This document shows positions 21,023-32,330 of a stretch of 64,000 nucleotides of DNA, one piece after another (positions within the stretch are counted from its first letter, which is position 1; every line of letters starts with the position of its first letter). A program made the position numbers and the translations under genes. The notes below the pieces were generated by a model. That model was not told the origin of the DNA. It made no database searches and saw nothing but the letters and a program-made list of their open reading frames with translations. Source of the DNA: Isoetes taiwanensis (lineage: Eukaryota > Streptophyta > Lycopodiopsida > Isoetales > Isoetaceae); the NCBI GenBank assembly GCA_021234155.1, contig JAJEKV010000030.1, positions 12,832,718-12,896,717 on the forward strand, written 5' to 3'.

Positions 21023-22918
21023 ATGCATCTCCTTGCTGCCGGAATGGAGAGCTTTCAATCAGAAGGCATTTGGTTAGAAGATGATGATTCCTTCGACATG
21101 TCTGTGACAGTAGGAAACCAGAAGTTCAAATGCATAAGATGCATTTTGTGTAACAAATGTAGCTTCTTCAAAAATCTCTGTGCATCAACAAAGCAGAAGA
21201 AATACTCCTTTGGCCTAGAGGCTGACGAGTATCCCAAACATATGTATGTCGATCTGGATGATTTTCCAGGTGGAGAGGTTACATTTGAGAAGATTTTAAG
21301 CTTCTGCCATGGTAAAAAAATCCCTGTTGCGGCTGATAAGCATTTCCTGTATCTCGACCATGCTGCGAAATTCCTTGGCATGCAAAAAGGGATGCATAAC
21401 CTGGAAGAGCAGTGTGAATTATTTTGGAAGGATGGCATTCTAAGTTCGTGGGATGCCATCTTGGAAATCTTGGGCATATTGCATGAAGAAAGCTTGGTGT
21501 TGCCCAAATACCAGATTGATCTATATTCACAGAAATGCTGGGAAGAGCTTGGTCCTGCAATGAAGAACATGGTTCACGGGGATTTAGCATTGTGCATTTA
21601 CAAGTTGGTAAAGATTCCAAAAGAGCATCTCATTTTAGTGTTGGATTCTGGCAACTGGCCACGATCTACAACACACAACATGGTAACCTCTTTTGCATTA
21701 GCAGCTCAAATGCTAGGCGTTAATGTAAGTACCTCTGTAATTGATAAGCTTGGCCTCATTGCCAAGAGTTTGTTGGAAGCAAAACTACATGATGATTCTG
21801 AAAGTTTACCATGCTCACAAATAGTTATGGCTCTCAAGGATTCTGAGCCTATAACATACATACTAATACTTCTACATGCGTTTTCTGATTTTGTGTACAA
21901 AGGACAGCTTAAGAATGTCGAGGAAGAGATTCAGAACATTAAGCTCATGTATCTTGAGATCCTTCATGCAGATGATCTGGGTATTTCTTCCCCTGAATCT
22001 GCTTTGCAGCTGATAAGTTATATTTTTACACAAGAAGAGAGCAAAGAGTTAGAAAAGAGTGGCCAGATGTTACTCTTGAGCTACCTGGAGCTTTACAAGA
22101 GAAAATGCAGCCCTCTACCATTCGAAACTTTTTTTCAATTTGCCAAGACTATTTCTGTCATTTTCAAAGATTCTCATGATGCTTTATATGACGAAATAAT
22201 GAGTTATAGCCAAAACGTGAATCTCTGTGAGGAAGAGAAAAAAACTTTGGGAAGTTTAGTTAACTCGGCAACTCTGTCGAGTAATAGGCTGGAACAAGTG
22301 CTGGCACAAAGTTTTCCCTTTTCTCTTAAGGAATATGTTTTTTCACTGCAGAAGGAAATTGCCTCTTTGAAAGCTAGTAGCAATTGCAAGAGAAAGAGGC
22401 GTTGCAGCATCAATCGAAGCCCTGCAAAGGTAATGCACCTCATTTCATATTCTCAAGTTTAGAGTTTAAGATTATAGGTATAGGTTTGTTTTGCAAGTCT
22501 CGTAAGAAGGTTTCTTAGTACATTCTTTATGGTTCAGGAACATAACAGAAGGGAATCGAAGGGATTAGATTCAGATTCATACTCAGAAGGGAATGGAAAG
22601 GTCTTGAACCTGGAGGATAACAAAGAGATTGGATATGCAAGAAAGATGAAACGGCTGGAAATTTCTTGCAGCTCCTTCCATATTTCGGTCTTGACAGTAA
22701 ATGGAAACTGTTTTTCATTTCCTGTCAAAGCATCTGATGCTATGTGTATAGTCAGGAAAAAGTTAGTGCGAGAAATGGAAAGAAACTCTATCAAGGTGCC
22801 TCACTGCCCTTGGTATTTAACCCATCAATGGAAACCAATGGGAAGCACCTCAACTACTAAAGAGAACGGGATTGAGATGCATAGCGTGCTTCACATGTGC
22901 CTTACCTTTTTTAAGTGA
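21023..22918 (+). CDS. Divergent BTB/NPH3-domain protein (two exons)
   Basis: Exons 21023-22429 and 22538-22918, joined in phase 0; the predicted protein is 595 residues. I chose the ATG at 21023; an ATG at 21044 in better context is an alternative. The N-terminus is a BTB fold (DDSFDMSVTVGNQKFKC), followed by a GGEVTFEKILSFCHG segment and AAKFLGM, which is the NPH3-type BTB/linker signature. The middle matches the NPH3 domain: NWPRSTTHNMVTSFALAAQMLG, then an RILEHF-like stretch and LYDEIMSYSQNVNLCEEEKKTL. The second exon is basic at its start and has an uncharacterised C-terminus. NPH3/RPT2 proteins are plasma-membrane adaptors for CUL3 ubiquitin ligases in phototropin or auxin signalling. 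This member lacks the conserved RxS 14-3-3 site in a form I can see, so its partner is unknown. Confidence 0.8.
22430..22537 (+). other. Intron of the BTB/NPH3 gene
   Basis: AAAG then GTAATG donor at 22430 and TTTATGGTTCAG acceptor at 22537, 108 bases, phase 0. Splicing leaves the frame open from exon 1 to exon 2. Confidence 0.8.
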
Positions 22919-24910
22919 CGCTCTGTAAGTAGTGGTGCCTCAAGGGTGCTGGCTTATTTTTTATTATTTGTTTTTGTGGGTCGTTCATTTTTTCTTGCTT
23001 TACTCTTGCAGGTTCATGACTATCAATTACAAAGATTCTTCTAGATGGAGGTCGGTTATGGTGGCCCAGCTTCTAAAGCTATGTGTATATATGTATCTGG
23101 ATAATAGCAGAGCTCTGGCCTTTTGTTGAGGCAGATTTTGAACAACTTCTGTAGGTGTTTGATGCAAGGGTTGGCAGAGATATTGGGGATGTAAGATGTA
23201 TGTTTATAGAGGAAAGAATTTCAGCAGACGTTCTTCTGTCTAACTGCAGCATAACTCACACATTTGACTGTTGAAACAGCCATGGTGCTTAAATCCAGGT
23301 GTATGTTCCTTTCTTATAAGCAAATATGCAGGTATATTATTGCTTTGCAACTTAAAATGGAGAACACACATAATTTTACCAACATTCCCTTCAAACTAAC
23401 GGAATAAGGAAGCCAGAATATGGACCTTAAAAAAATGGTTAGGCCCCTTGCTAACAAGAGCAGGAAAATGTGTTTATTTGTGTCAAAGGTGGTGATTTTT
23501 ATGGGTTTTATTTGTGTAGGAAATATAGTAACAACCATTTAGGGTTAGAAATCTTCTAGAACTAAGGGAGAATCTCGAAGTATCATACATAGCCAGGATT
23601 GAGCTCGCCCTTTTATATCTATTAATACACGTCTATTGGCAATCCAGCGCCATGTTGTCTTTGTTTTTGGCATGGAGCTCCTAATTTTGGGCAGCCCTAT
23701 ATATCATGCTAGAATTGGTTAATTTGTCCACATCTGAGGTGGTTAAATCCCAACTACAATAGAATAATATTTCATGTGATCCATACATTGCAAGAGCACT
23801 TGCATGAATCTCTGGTTGAACCAACTTTAGACCCCGTGCAACAAAATAATATTTCCATAATGTTAGGAATTATAGTACTTAACACCATGAATCTTTGAAT
23901 TATAATAGTTAAAACAACGGATTACACTAGAAAAACATTGATTTGGATTATAGTATGTTCAAACAATGACTTCATTGTTAATCTTGACAATGATTAATCT
24001 AGACATGGGGCTAATTTAAACAATGGTTAATTTGGACAATAGATTAATCTAGATAATAAGTTTGTTAATCTGGACAAGTAGTTCATCAAGATAGGTATTG
24101 GTTAATATAACTCAAACCACAAACAATACATTAACTAGAATTAACAAAGAGAAAATGTCGCTTCAATAACAAACAACCCAAAATTCAACAATGTTACCCA
24201 TTAGGAAAATTTATACCTTGCTTGAATGCGAGGGATGCGCTCACACCAATACCTCGATTGCTTTCAATGTGTTAAAGTGGTGGAAGTGCCTTCTATTTAT
24301 AGTATGGAAGGCCCTTTAAACAGTCGACACATTGCAAAAAACCTAAATCTGCATACGTATCACGTCCTTATAATAACTAAGGAAGGGAAAAAAAAAAGAG
24401 AACAGAAAAGGAAACACAATTATATAGGAAGGAATATGGACATGGGAGTGGTAGGAATCATAAGTCAATAGTGTCTAAGGAGGGTTTCCCATGAGCCCAA
24501 GACCTGAAGGTTTCCTTCCAGTCAGGTCATTCGCGAAGATGTTCCCATGAACGGCTGAACTGCAGGGAACTAGGCATACAAAAGGAAGGTTGCAACTATT
24601 CTCATTGCTCAGGTCCCTAACTTCTAGCAGCTTCTTTTATTTTCTTGCAGGGCAATTGCCGATGATTTTTGCAGGGCAGGTCTGGCGTTTAGCAACGACC
24701 TTGCATGAGGTTTTAGGTCCCATTAAGTACCCATCAGCTAAACAATATGTCCGCCACGATAAATTTCTTGTATACAAGAATGACTAAACATTCCTGAGAT
24801 AGAAACTAGGTGATGTGTGGGAGCATTCTGATGTGTTTACCCCGCATTCAGTGATTTTACCTAATATTCTTGAATTTTACCAGATGTTAAGATTTTTACT
24901 GCGATATTCT
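22919..24910. other. 3' flank of the BTB/NPH3 gene and non-coding DNA
   Basis: Probably 3' UTR for a few hundred bases, then AT-rich DNA. The part 23930-24110 has loose repeats of TTAATCT(A/G)GACAA. No gene recognised. Confidence 0.5.
24786..24850 (+). repeat. Partial direct copy of the foldback inner end
   Basis: AACATTCCTGAGATAGAAACTAGGTGATGTGTGGGAGCA nearly repeats the sequence at about 25027-25063 and is followed by a TTTACCCCGCATTCA motif also found at 24917. Confidence 0.6.
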
Positions 24911-25206
24911 GCTAGGTTTACCCCGCATTCAACGATTCTATCTTCTGTTTACGGATTTTACCCAGCATTCTGGCCTACTGAATTGCACCTCTCTGTCTTC
25001 CATATTACAACAATGACTCTTTACTTAACATTCCTGGGATAGAAACCAGGTGACGTGTGGGAGCACGGAGCCTGGTTGACATCCCAAGAATGTCAAGTAA
25101 AGAGTCATTGGTGTAATGTGGAAGATAGAGAGGTGCAATTCAGCAGGCCGGAATGCTGGGTACCATAAATAGAAGATAGAATCGCTGAATGCAGGGTAAA
25201 CCTAGC
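24911..25206. mobile_element. Foldback element with about 130-bp arms
   Basis: Arms 24911-25040 and 25081-25206 are inverted copies, including GCTAGGTTTACCC and its complement at the outer ends. The 40-bp spacer (25041-25080) has its own short ACCAGG/CCTGGT pairing. No coding capacity. Confidence 0.75.
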
Positions 25207-25560
25207 AAATAAAAGCGCCATGTGGCATTGCATGATATGCGAATGGGACTGAATTGCACCTATCTATTTCTTACATATAAAAAATATACATAAGTATCAA
25301 CCACTTCAACTAGGATATTTTTTGTAAAATTCCCCTCTATTTTTGTGTATTTCCCGAAATGCCCTGGAAAGCCAAATACCCACTCTATTTAGCAGGCTTG
25401 CCTAACTTCCCCTACAAGAATTGCTGAAATTCTAGGCTATCCACGTGGCATGACACATCAGCTAAACTTCATAAGGACCACTAGATTACTAATTTTCTAA
25501 TCTAAGTGGCCATGAAAATGAGAAATGTTTTGAAAATTAGGTGCCTGATACTTTCAATTG

Positions 25561-26412
25561 CAGAACGACAGGAGAGTTTATCGATCAATGAAGGGTACAG
25601 GGCGCAATCCTTTAGTTTCCTCTCACAGTAGCGAGGCCCGTGCGTTGGGACGCAAACCCAGCAGAAAGGAATGCAGATTATTTGGACAGAGAGAGAGGAA
25701 GTTCTTTCAACAGAATAATTGGGGCTTCTGGTTGTGGTAGTTTTGCACGAAAGTGAGCAAAGGTTTCTGTTAAACCCGTTCTAGATGCTGCAATGCAAGC
25801 TGCATCTAGCCAGGCATTTGAAATCGTATACTATCTAAGGGCAAGCACTGCGTAATTTTATCTGAGGGCACAATCCATGAAGGCCTCTATGTATCATCCT
25901 TGGTACCCCGGCATGAGATTCAAGATGGCATTTTAAACAGAAGACTCTTCACGGATTAGTTGGTTCATGGGTACAATCTCTGCAATGCAAGCAATGGACC
26001 CTATTCGATGGCCTAATTCTCCGTGGTGTATTTTGGAGGTACTACTCTCAATCTTGTTTCTTATGTAAAAGGTACTTTGATTTTGTTGAATATGCCAAAA
26101 TATCTTAGTTGTGGTCTTGTTTATGAATGTTGAATATTTCTTTTCCATTTTGCCAGTTATTTTGTCAACAATTTGTCTGTATTTTGATCATTCTGTTTAT
26201 TGATAACATGTAGGCTGGAATGGACCGGATATTCTGCAAGGCATCAGCCGTGTTAGTCATTGGTAGGTGGAATTGATCTCCACTTCACCAATGCAGCTGC
26301 CACCATTTTCATTGCCAAAGAAAAAATTTCGTACATCTCAGCCTCCTGACCTAGGTATGGGTGATGCTCATAGCATTTTAGGAATCCCCTATGGGCACAG
26401 TTGGTGGTAATG
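25561..26412 (+). pseudogene. Class-C auxin response factor (ARF10/16/17-like) pseudogene
   Basis: An acceptor TTGCAG at 25560 opens a frame with RSMKGTGRN. The following frames show VKPVLDAAMQAA, FEIVYYLRAST, PGMRFKMAF, TEDSSRISWFMGTI and DPIRWPNSPW, the hallmark order of the ARF Auxin_resp domain. A donor near 26037 leads to a second exon at 26214 (acceptor AACATGTAG) with WNGPDILQGISRVSHW, VELI and PMQLPPFSLPKKKFRTSQP, typical of class C. Stops interrupt the frame (after RASTA, in KMAF, and TAG for the Gln in HWQVEL). Whole ARFs bind TGTC promoter elements; this copy lacks the DNA-binding start and most of the end. I saw no miR160 site downstream. Confidence 0.8.
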
Positions 26413-27313
26413 TCTTGGTGTCATTTCTTGTTATTCCTTTGAATGTCCATAGCAAGTCTTTCTTCATAGTCTAAACCTCTGCAAAATTTTATGCTCCAAG
26501 TGCCCATCTACGCTTTCTCTTTGTAGGCATCATGTAGAAATTTATAGAACTGGAAAGTGGAAAAAGCATTGAACATCTGCTTACATTTTGCAAAAGTTTG
26601 GTTCTATAGCTTCTTAATGGGTATGACTCCCTGTCTTTTTATGAGTATTTTTTAATTTCCAAACCCATTTTTGCATCTTACAACCCATTTTTGTAAAAAT
26701 CATTTTTGTGGGCATAACTGGATGTGTGCATTAATTATAAGGCCAAGGACTTGCAAGAACATTGGAAATATTGCACGGCATGTTTTGCTTCTCTCTAGTG
26801 ATGCATGAATGAACCTGGATAATATACCTACTTATAGACTAGACCTGGTCTGCTTATAGTTAGGTAAATAAGAACTCCCAGAGTGTAGGATTGCATCCTC
26901 ATCATTAGAATTTAGGATTCAATTGTCACCAGGTTCATAGGATGTAAGAATTGATTTACAGTCTGTCATGTTAGCTTTGTTCTTTAACAAAGTATATCTT
27001 TATGCAACACTTCTAGTGAGATTTCTGATTTAGAAAATGAATTATCTGCCATGAAGAAGTTGCTTACTACTTAAGCAATATTTACTTCCTCATATAATAA
27101 ATGTCCATCTTTTACAAAGAAATGCCGAAGCAGCTTTGTGCTGCTTAGATAAGGTAATGAACTTGTCATAGAAGGGCTGTCGAGCGGGAACTGTTCTCAT
27201 GGGAAATTGCGGCTTCTTTAAAAAAATGCTCTTTTAGAATGGAGAAATTTACTTGCTGATCAGCTCTCACAAGTTGCAAAACAACCATGTATTCAATATA
27301 GAACTAGATCACT
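26413..27313. other. No recognised gene
   Basis: AT-rich flank of the ARF pseudogene. Nothing recognised. Confidence 0.5.
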
Positions 27314-27909
27314 ATTACTAATGATAAGAGCAAGTCAATAAGCAAGAAATATAAGTCTGAGGATGAGGAGCACGAGAAAAAGATTGAATCTGAGAGCTCC
27401 CTTAAGAATTGTGCTTACAACATAAGGATACCATCAAGGATGACAAGATTGCAGGCAAGCTTGACCCTACTTATAAAAAGAAAATTGAGGATTCTGTTCA
27501 GCAGGCTATCCAATGGCTTGACCATAATTAGTTGGAGAATCAACTTGTATTCCTAAAGTGCAACAACTGTTGCAAGATGTTTTCAATGGGAAGGAGCTCT
27601 GCAAGAGCATTAATCTAGATGAGGAAGTTGGTTATGGTTCAGGCTACAATTTTGAGTGGAGAAGGCAATAAGAAGGCAATTTTACTTGATGTTACACCTT
27701 TGTCCTTTGGTCTTGAGATGGCTGATGGTGTCATGACCTTTTTGATACCAAGAAATACTATGATTCCAACCAAGAAGGAACATGTAATCTCTATTTGCTC
27801 TGATAACCAGCCTGTTGTGTTGATTCAAGTTTATGAAGGTGGGAGGTTCAAGACTAGAGATAACAATCTCTTGGATAAATTTGAGCTTTCTGATATTCCG
27901 CCTTTGTAG
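27314..27909 (+). pseudogene. HSP70 pseudogene with fragments in permuted order
   Basis: First fragment (27314-27535): ITNDKSKS, KYKSEDEEHEKKIES, then [24 protein letters not shown], which is the alpha-helical lid of cytosolic HSP70. Second fragment (27534-27909): [30 protein letters not shown] (end of the ATPase domain), then [25 protein letters not shown] and [12 protein letters not shown] (substrate-binding beta domain), ending at FELSDIPPL. The lid, normally last, precedes the ATPase-beta part. Stops at 27529 and frameshifts confirm it is dead. An HSP70 retrocopy that was tandemly joined or rearranged is the simplest reading. Confidence 0.85.
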
Positions 27910-29299
27910 GTGTCACCCTTTGCTTATAGATTACCTGCATTGTTTAAGAGAAAGACATTTCTCTAAAATTCAACTTAGCATACTCAAATTGTTCGCTTAA
28001 TATGCCAATGATGCTGCCAAGGATCATGCAATCATTACCTGCCTGTGATGTAGGTGTATTTGAGCAGCACTGGTCAAGATTTAACGCAACATGGTTTAAA
28101 AGATAGGCTCAGGCCAAAATGCAAGACTTTGAATTATGATTAGGCTATAGTCTGGGTCCTGGCAGATTCTAAAAGAACGTGCGAGAGTTATAGTCTGCAC
28201 CAAGTTAGTGCATTCACATAGATTCGTATACATACATCACCCACATAACTCCTAGAACTAGAATGCTCCACTATTCTAAATGCCTATTTTGCACCACTGA
28301 TACACGAGCTTTTGAAATACTGGAGGACATTTCGTCACTGATTGTGCCCCATTCAAAAGGGATATCTGAGGAACATTCCGCGCTCGAGATTCAACGAGAA
28401 GGTTTTTCTTGTTGTGCGACCTAGAGAGGCATCGTTGTGCTCTATCAGCCAAATTGATGTCTTTTCTAACTTTTCTCTTGGATGATTTGTAGGTCTATTC
28501 TATTATACTCTCTGTTTGACATTTGTTAAGAATTTTCTTGTTCTGCACCCTGGACTACCACAGTCGTCGGATCTACCAATCCTACGGCCCAGACTGTATG
28601 TTGGAGCTTCTGGGCACCCCTCGTTTCTCTTATGCTCATTTATGATTAGGGGCGCCTATGATTTTGAGATGTCAAATACGAGTTTGCCTAAGGTTTTGAT
28701 GGTATATCGAACCTCTATACGGCTTCATTTAAGGTTTTAGAATATGAAATACGGGAGCTCGAACCTCTACCAAAATAACTCAATGTCCTAATAAGACTAC
28801 TTTAACCAATACAACCAGTGAGCTAACGTGACTATTTTTTATCTCAAATTTATGTTTTTTTTTATAATAACACATTGAATCATTTTAGGGATATGGTCTA
28901 TGGTTTCAGGAATTATATCCATATCAAACTCCCTGGAACCCCCTGTTATTTTGCTACATATTAGTTTGTAGTTGTAGCATACATTGAACTTTTGCTATGG
29001 CAAAAATAGTTGATTACAGTTAAAGTTGGATGTTGACACTTAAAATCTGAGTTAGTTATTACCTTTGGACATGAACAGGAGGGTATGATAGCTACTAATT
29101 CTGAATTGAAAATAACTTCCCATTATGCTTTGATGCATAGTTGAAAAAATGGTATTGCAAAAATTGTATGCCACCACTAATTATGGTAGTCTCTTAACAC
29201 AGGTGTAGATAGCTTTGGATCAACAAATGAAAATATTCTAGTCCATTATTATTCCAGGGTTGTGGTTGTTTGCTGTATTTTTTTTATTTCTTGCTTTAT
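27910..29299. other. No recognised gene
   Basis: AT-rich DNA. A plus-strand frame at 28516-28740 is not recognised. Confidence 0.5.
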
Positions 29300-32200
29300 G
29301 AAGCAGGAAGGAAGGAAGGAAGGTTCTTTTATCGTCCGCAGAGGCCAATCGGCCTATGGGACCCAAATTACACGGGTGCAGCAAGCCCGTTGCTACCCGG
29401 ATTAAAAAACCCCCTCTTACGAGGGAAACACCGTCGCAGCAACAAGCCTTCCCGGCACCTCAGGTAGGCGCCCGGGGGCAGAGGTGAGTCCGCAGATCCA
29501 AAACCTCATGGAGGTAGGAGCCAAGGGACCGAATCGACGCAGATACCGAGTAGCTTCTCGTGGGGCGCACTGTGTCGCACCAAGAGAATGTAGCGAGTCC
29601 GAATCGACTATAGGCCGGATGACTCGAAGGCATGGCTTTCATCCTCAACAACCCCCAGCGGGTAACACTGACAAAGCCTGTCCTGGCGCGGCTCTCCAAC
29701 CCACCGACCCATTTCAAGCCGAAGATGGTGGGCCAATATTCGAATGGACGCGATGATCATGCGCTTCTTCATGGGCAACTGAGAACGCAGGTAGAGTTGT
29801 GGGCCTCGAACCAGGGTGGGGTTTATGTGTCTTCGTTTGTAGTGTGCCATCTTTACCGTTCGAGCATGGTGGTCCCGAGCTTCCTGTGAAACACGAGTCC
29901 AAGTACCTCCCGCAGCCTATCCCGACCGATGTTCTGTAGGCACCTGGACGCACCTATATGTGCGCTCTACGTTCAGCGCCCAAATACCAGCGGGCTCTCT
30001 TGTCCTTCCAACAAGCCCCGAACCGTTGGGGCTCACGCCACAAAGCCAAGTCGCGGCGGAGCCGAAAGTGTCGCCCATGCCGCCACCACCTCGGAAATAA
30101 ACAATGTGTCTATCGAGGGCCGCATCTTTGCGGGGGCATGAATTCGCCTCCCGCAACAAGATCCGATATGGGCGAGGACTTGACCCCAAGTGCCCGCGTA
30201 AAAATGCCTTTCGGACCTGCTCTAAGTCATTCCAAGTCGCCAAAGACACCATTGGGCCCCACACCTCGACCCCATACGTAAGAACGGCTCCACCGGTTCG
30301 GAACAAATGTGACCGGTGTGGCCCATCCATCTGACCGCCTCGTGACTATTGTTTTTTGCATTGCATATCGCCTTCCAACTGCGGTCACCCGAAGGCGAAT
30401 GGATGCATCCCAATACATTGAGGACGGAAATTCCACCCCCAGGTACTTGTAGCTGGGTGTGACCTCTACCATCTGCCCCTGATAAGTGAGTGCCGGAGGT
30501 GCTAGATGACGTGAGGAGGATATGAGGACCACCTTAGTCTTGGCCAGGTTGACACGCATATCCGTCGCCTGACAGAATGTGTCCAGGGCATCTAGGTGTG
30601 CCTGCATGCCCTCTAGTGTATGGGCCAAGAGGTCCACATCATCTGCCGGATGACCTGGTGCAAGAGCTGTATACCGTCCCCCCCATTGGCAGCAAGCCAG
30701 GCTTCCAACTGGTCAATGTAAAGTCCAAAGAGTGTGGGTGAGAGAGGACATCCTTGCCTAACTCCAATGCTGCTGGCAAATGACTGTCCTTCCGGTTGCA
30801 TGCGGCCTATGCAGCTCTCGTACAGTCTATACACTGTGTTCTGCAGATCCATAGGGAGTCCCAGATGGTGCAATCTCGCCCACAACTTCTCCCGGGGTAC
30901 TGTGTCGAAAGCTTTTGCAAAGTCCACAAAACAGCAGTACAGGTCCTTCCGACGGTTCCTGCTGTCCTCGACCAGGGCCATGAGTGTGAAGATGTGATCA
31001 ATGGTCGAATGTCGGGGTCGGAAGCCTGCCTGGATAAGTGCCCTGACTTCCGCTGCCTCTGCCCATCTGGTTACCTGCTGTTCGAGAATGCTCACACACA
31101 GTTTGGCAAACACTGAGCTGACCATGATGGTTTGGTAATTGGCTGAACAGTGTGGGTCCCCTGCCTTGTAGATCGGAACAACCTTGCTTGTGGTCCATGA
31201 CCGGGGAAAACCCTCTTGCAAATACTGTTGAACAAAGTCGCAGCAAGGGCCGGGCACCATGGGCTGTCCCGCCCACTTGAGCAACTCGGCTTGCAGCCGC
31301 CTAAGTCTCGCCGCCTTCCCATTAGCCAGCGCCGCAGCCCTCTTCGACATCTTCTTCTGTGATCACCAGCGGATTGGGCCATGTTGCGGGGGCACATCTG
31401 TCCGTGTTCCCAGGGGATCATAAAGCTGTTGTAGGTATTTCTCCCATTGCACCGCCGTGATGTTCCCCTCAGAGGATGTCGCGGCGGGCAGAGTACCTGC
31501 GCCCGAGAGAAGTTTCCGGTGGTATGCCTAGTAGGCAACATTTCTCCTTGGTGCCTTGCCGTACCTTGCCTTTGTTTCCTTGAGGAAGGCGCGGTAATGG
31601 CCGGTGGCCTCGAGCTTCGCGGTGTCTCGATCCACGATGAGGCTGAAAGCGTTTGCATTCTTTTACACTCGGCATCAAACCATCATTTACGCGGAAAGGT
31701 TGCGGCCCTCGATCTCGGGCGTGGGGAGGTCTCCCAAAGCGGTTGTTCCGTCTCCTCGCTTCAGGGAGGAGCTCAACCAGCCACCGGGCCGGTTTGCCGC
31801 TTCCAAGGGGCCCGGGCAGAACGCCTGGGAGGGCTTTCATGAAAGCATGTCGTGAGCCTCCGGGCCGCCATAATCCAAGCGCAACCGAGGTCGGCAAGGT
31901 GCCGCAACAGGGGTCGAGCGGCCGCCGTGCCGCTTCACATAGAGAGGGAGGTGATTCGAAGTCGCCTCGCGCCCGGATCGCCCGTCCCGACGGAAAATGA
32001 ATGGGACAAGGTGTACATCCTGCGCAGCCACTATGATATAATCCGCCATCGTGATTGTCCTGTCTGCAAGTGTACCCGTGGGAAGAGGGCCATTGTGGTA
32101 GGCCAGGTCAAAGATACCGCACATCAGGAGCAATTGTTCCGCCGCTGGGTGACTGACCCGGCACATCTCAGTGCCGCAAGGTGTAAGCCGCCGGCAGGAC

Positions 32201-32330
32201 GCGAATCGGCAAAGACGCCATCCGGGCGAGGGGTCCAAACCGATGGCCTGCTCCACCCCCTCCCAGCCGCATTGAAGTCTCCAAGGAGCATGGCAACAAC
32301 CCAAATGCTGTCACTATACAAGCACCCAGT
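29300..32330 (-). mobile_element. GC-rich non-LTR retrotransposon (LINE), degenerate
   Basis: Read on the minus strand: an apurinic-like endonuclease part near 32321-31900 (LLGDFNAAG; SNHLPL), then a reverse transcriptase core 31350-30613 (KAFDTVPREKLWARL; GVRQGCPLSPTLFGLYIDQLEAW) and the ADDVDLLAHT catalytic motif after a frameshift near 30650. Then comes a LINE C-terminal thumb/tail region (TYGVEVWGP; LEQVRKAFLRG, 30330-29917). The minus-strand 3' end lies near 29300, beside a GAAGGAAGG simple repeat. It is markedly more GC-rich than its surroundings. Frameshifts and stops show it is inactive. A plus-strand frame in the same region is its shadow. Confidence 0.85.
29389..29443 (-). repeat. 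LINE 3'-terminal hairpin
   Basis: GTTGCT (29389-29394) pairs with AGCAAC (29438-29443). The loop carries GGATTAAAAAACCCCC and CTTACGAGGG, the same core as at 1246-1275. Position near the 3' end suggests an RNA element used for reverse transcription. Confidence 0.5.

Noticed and set aside
29484-30334. Several overlapping plus-strand ORFs in the GC-rich region
   Set aside because: They are shadow frames of the minus-strand LINE coding region.
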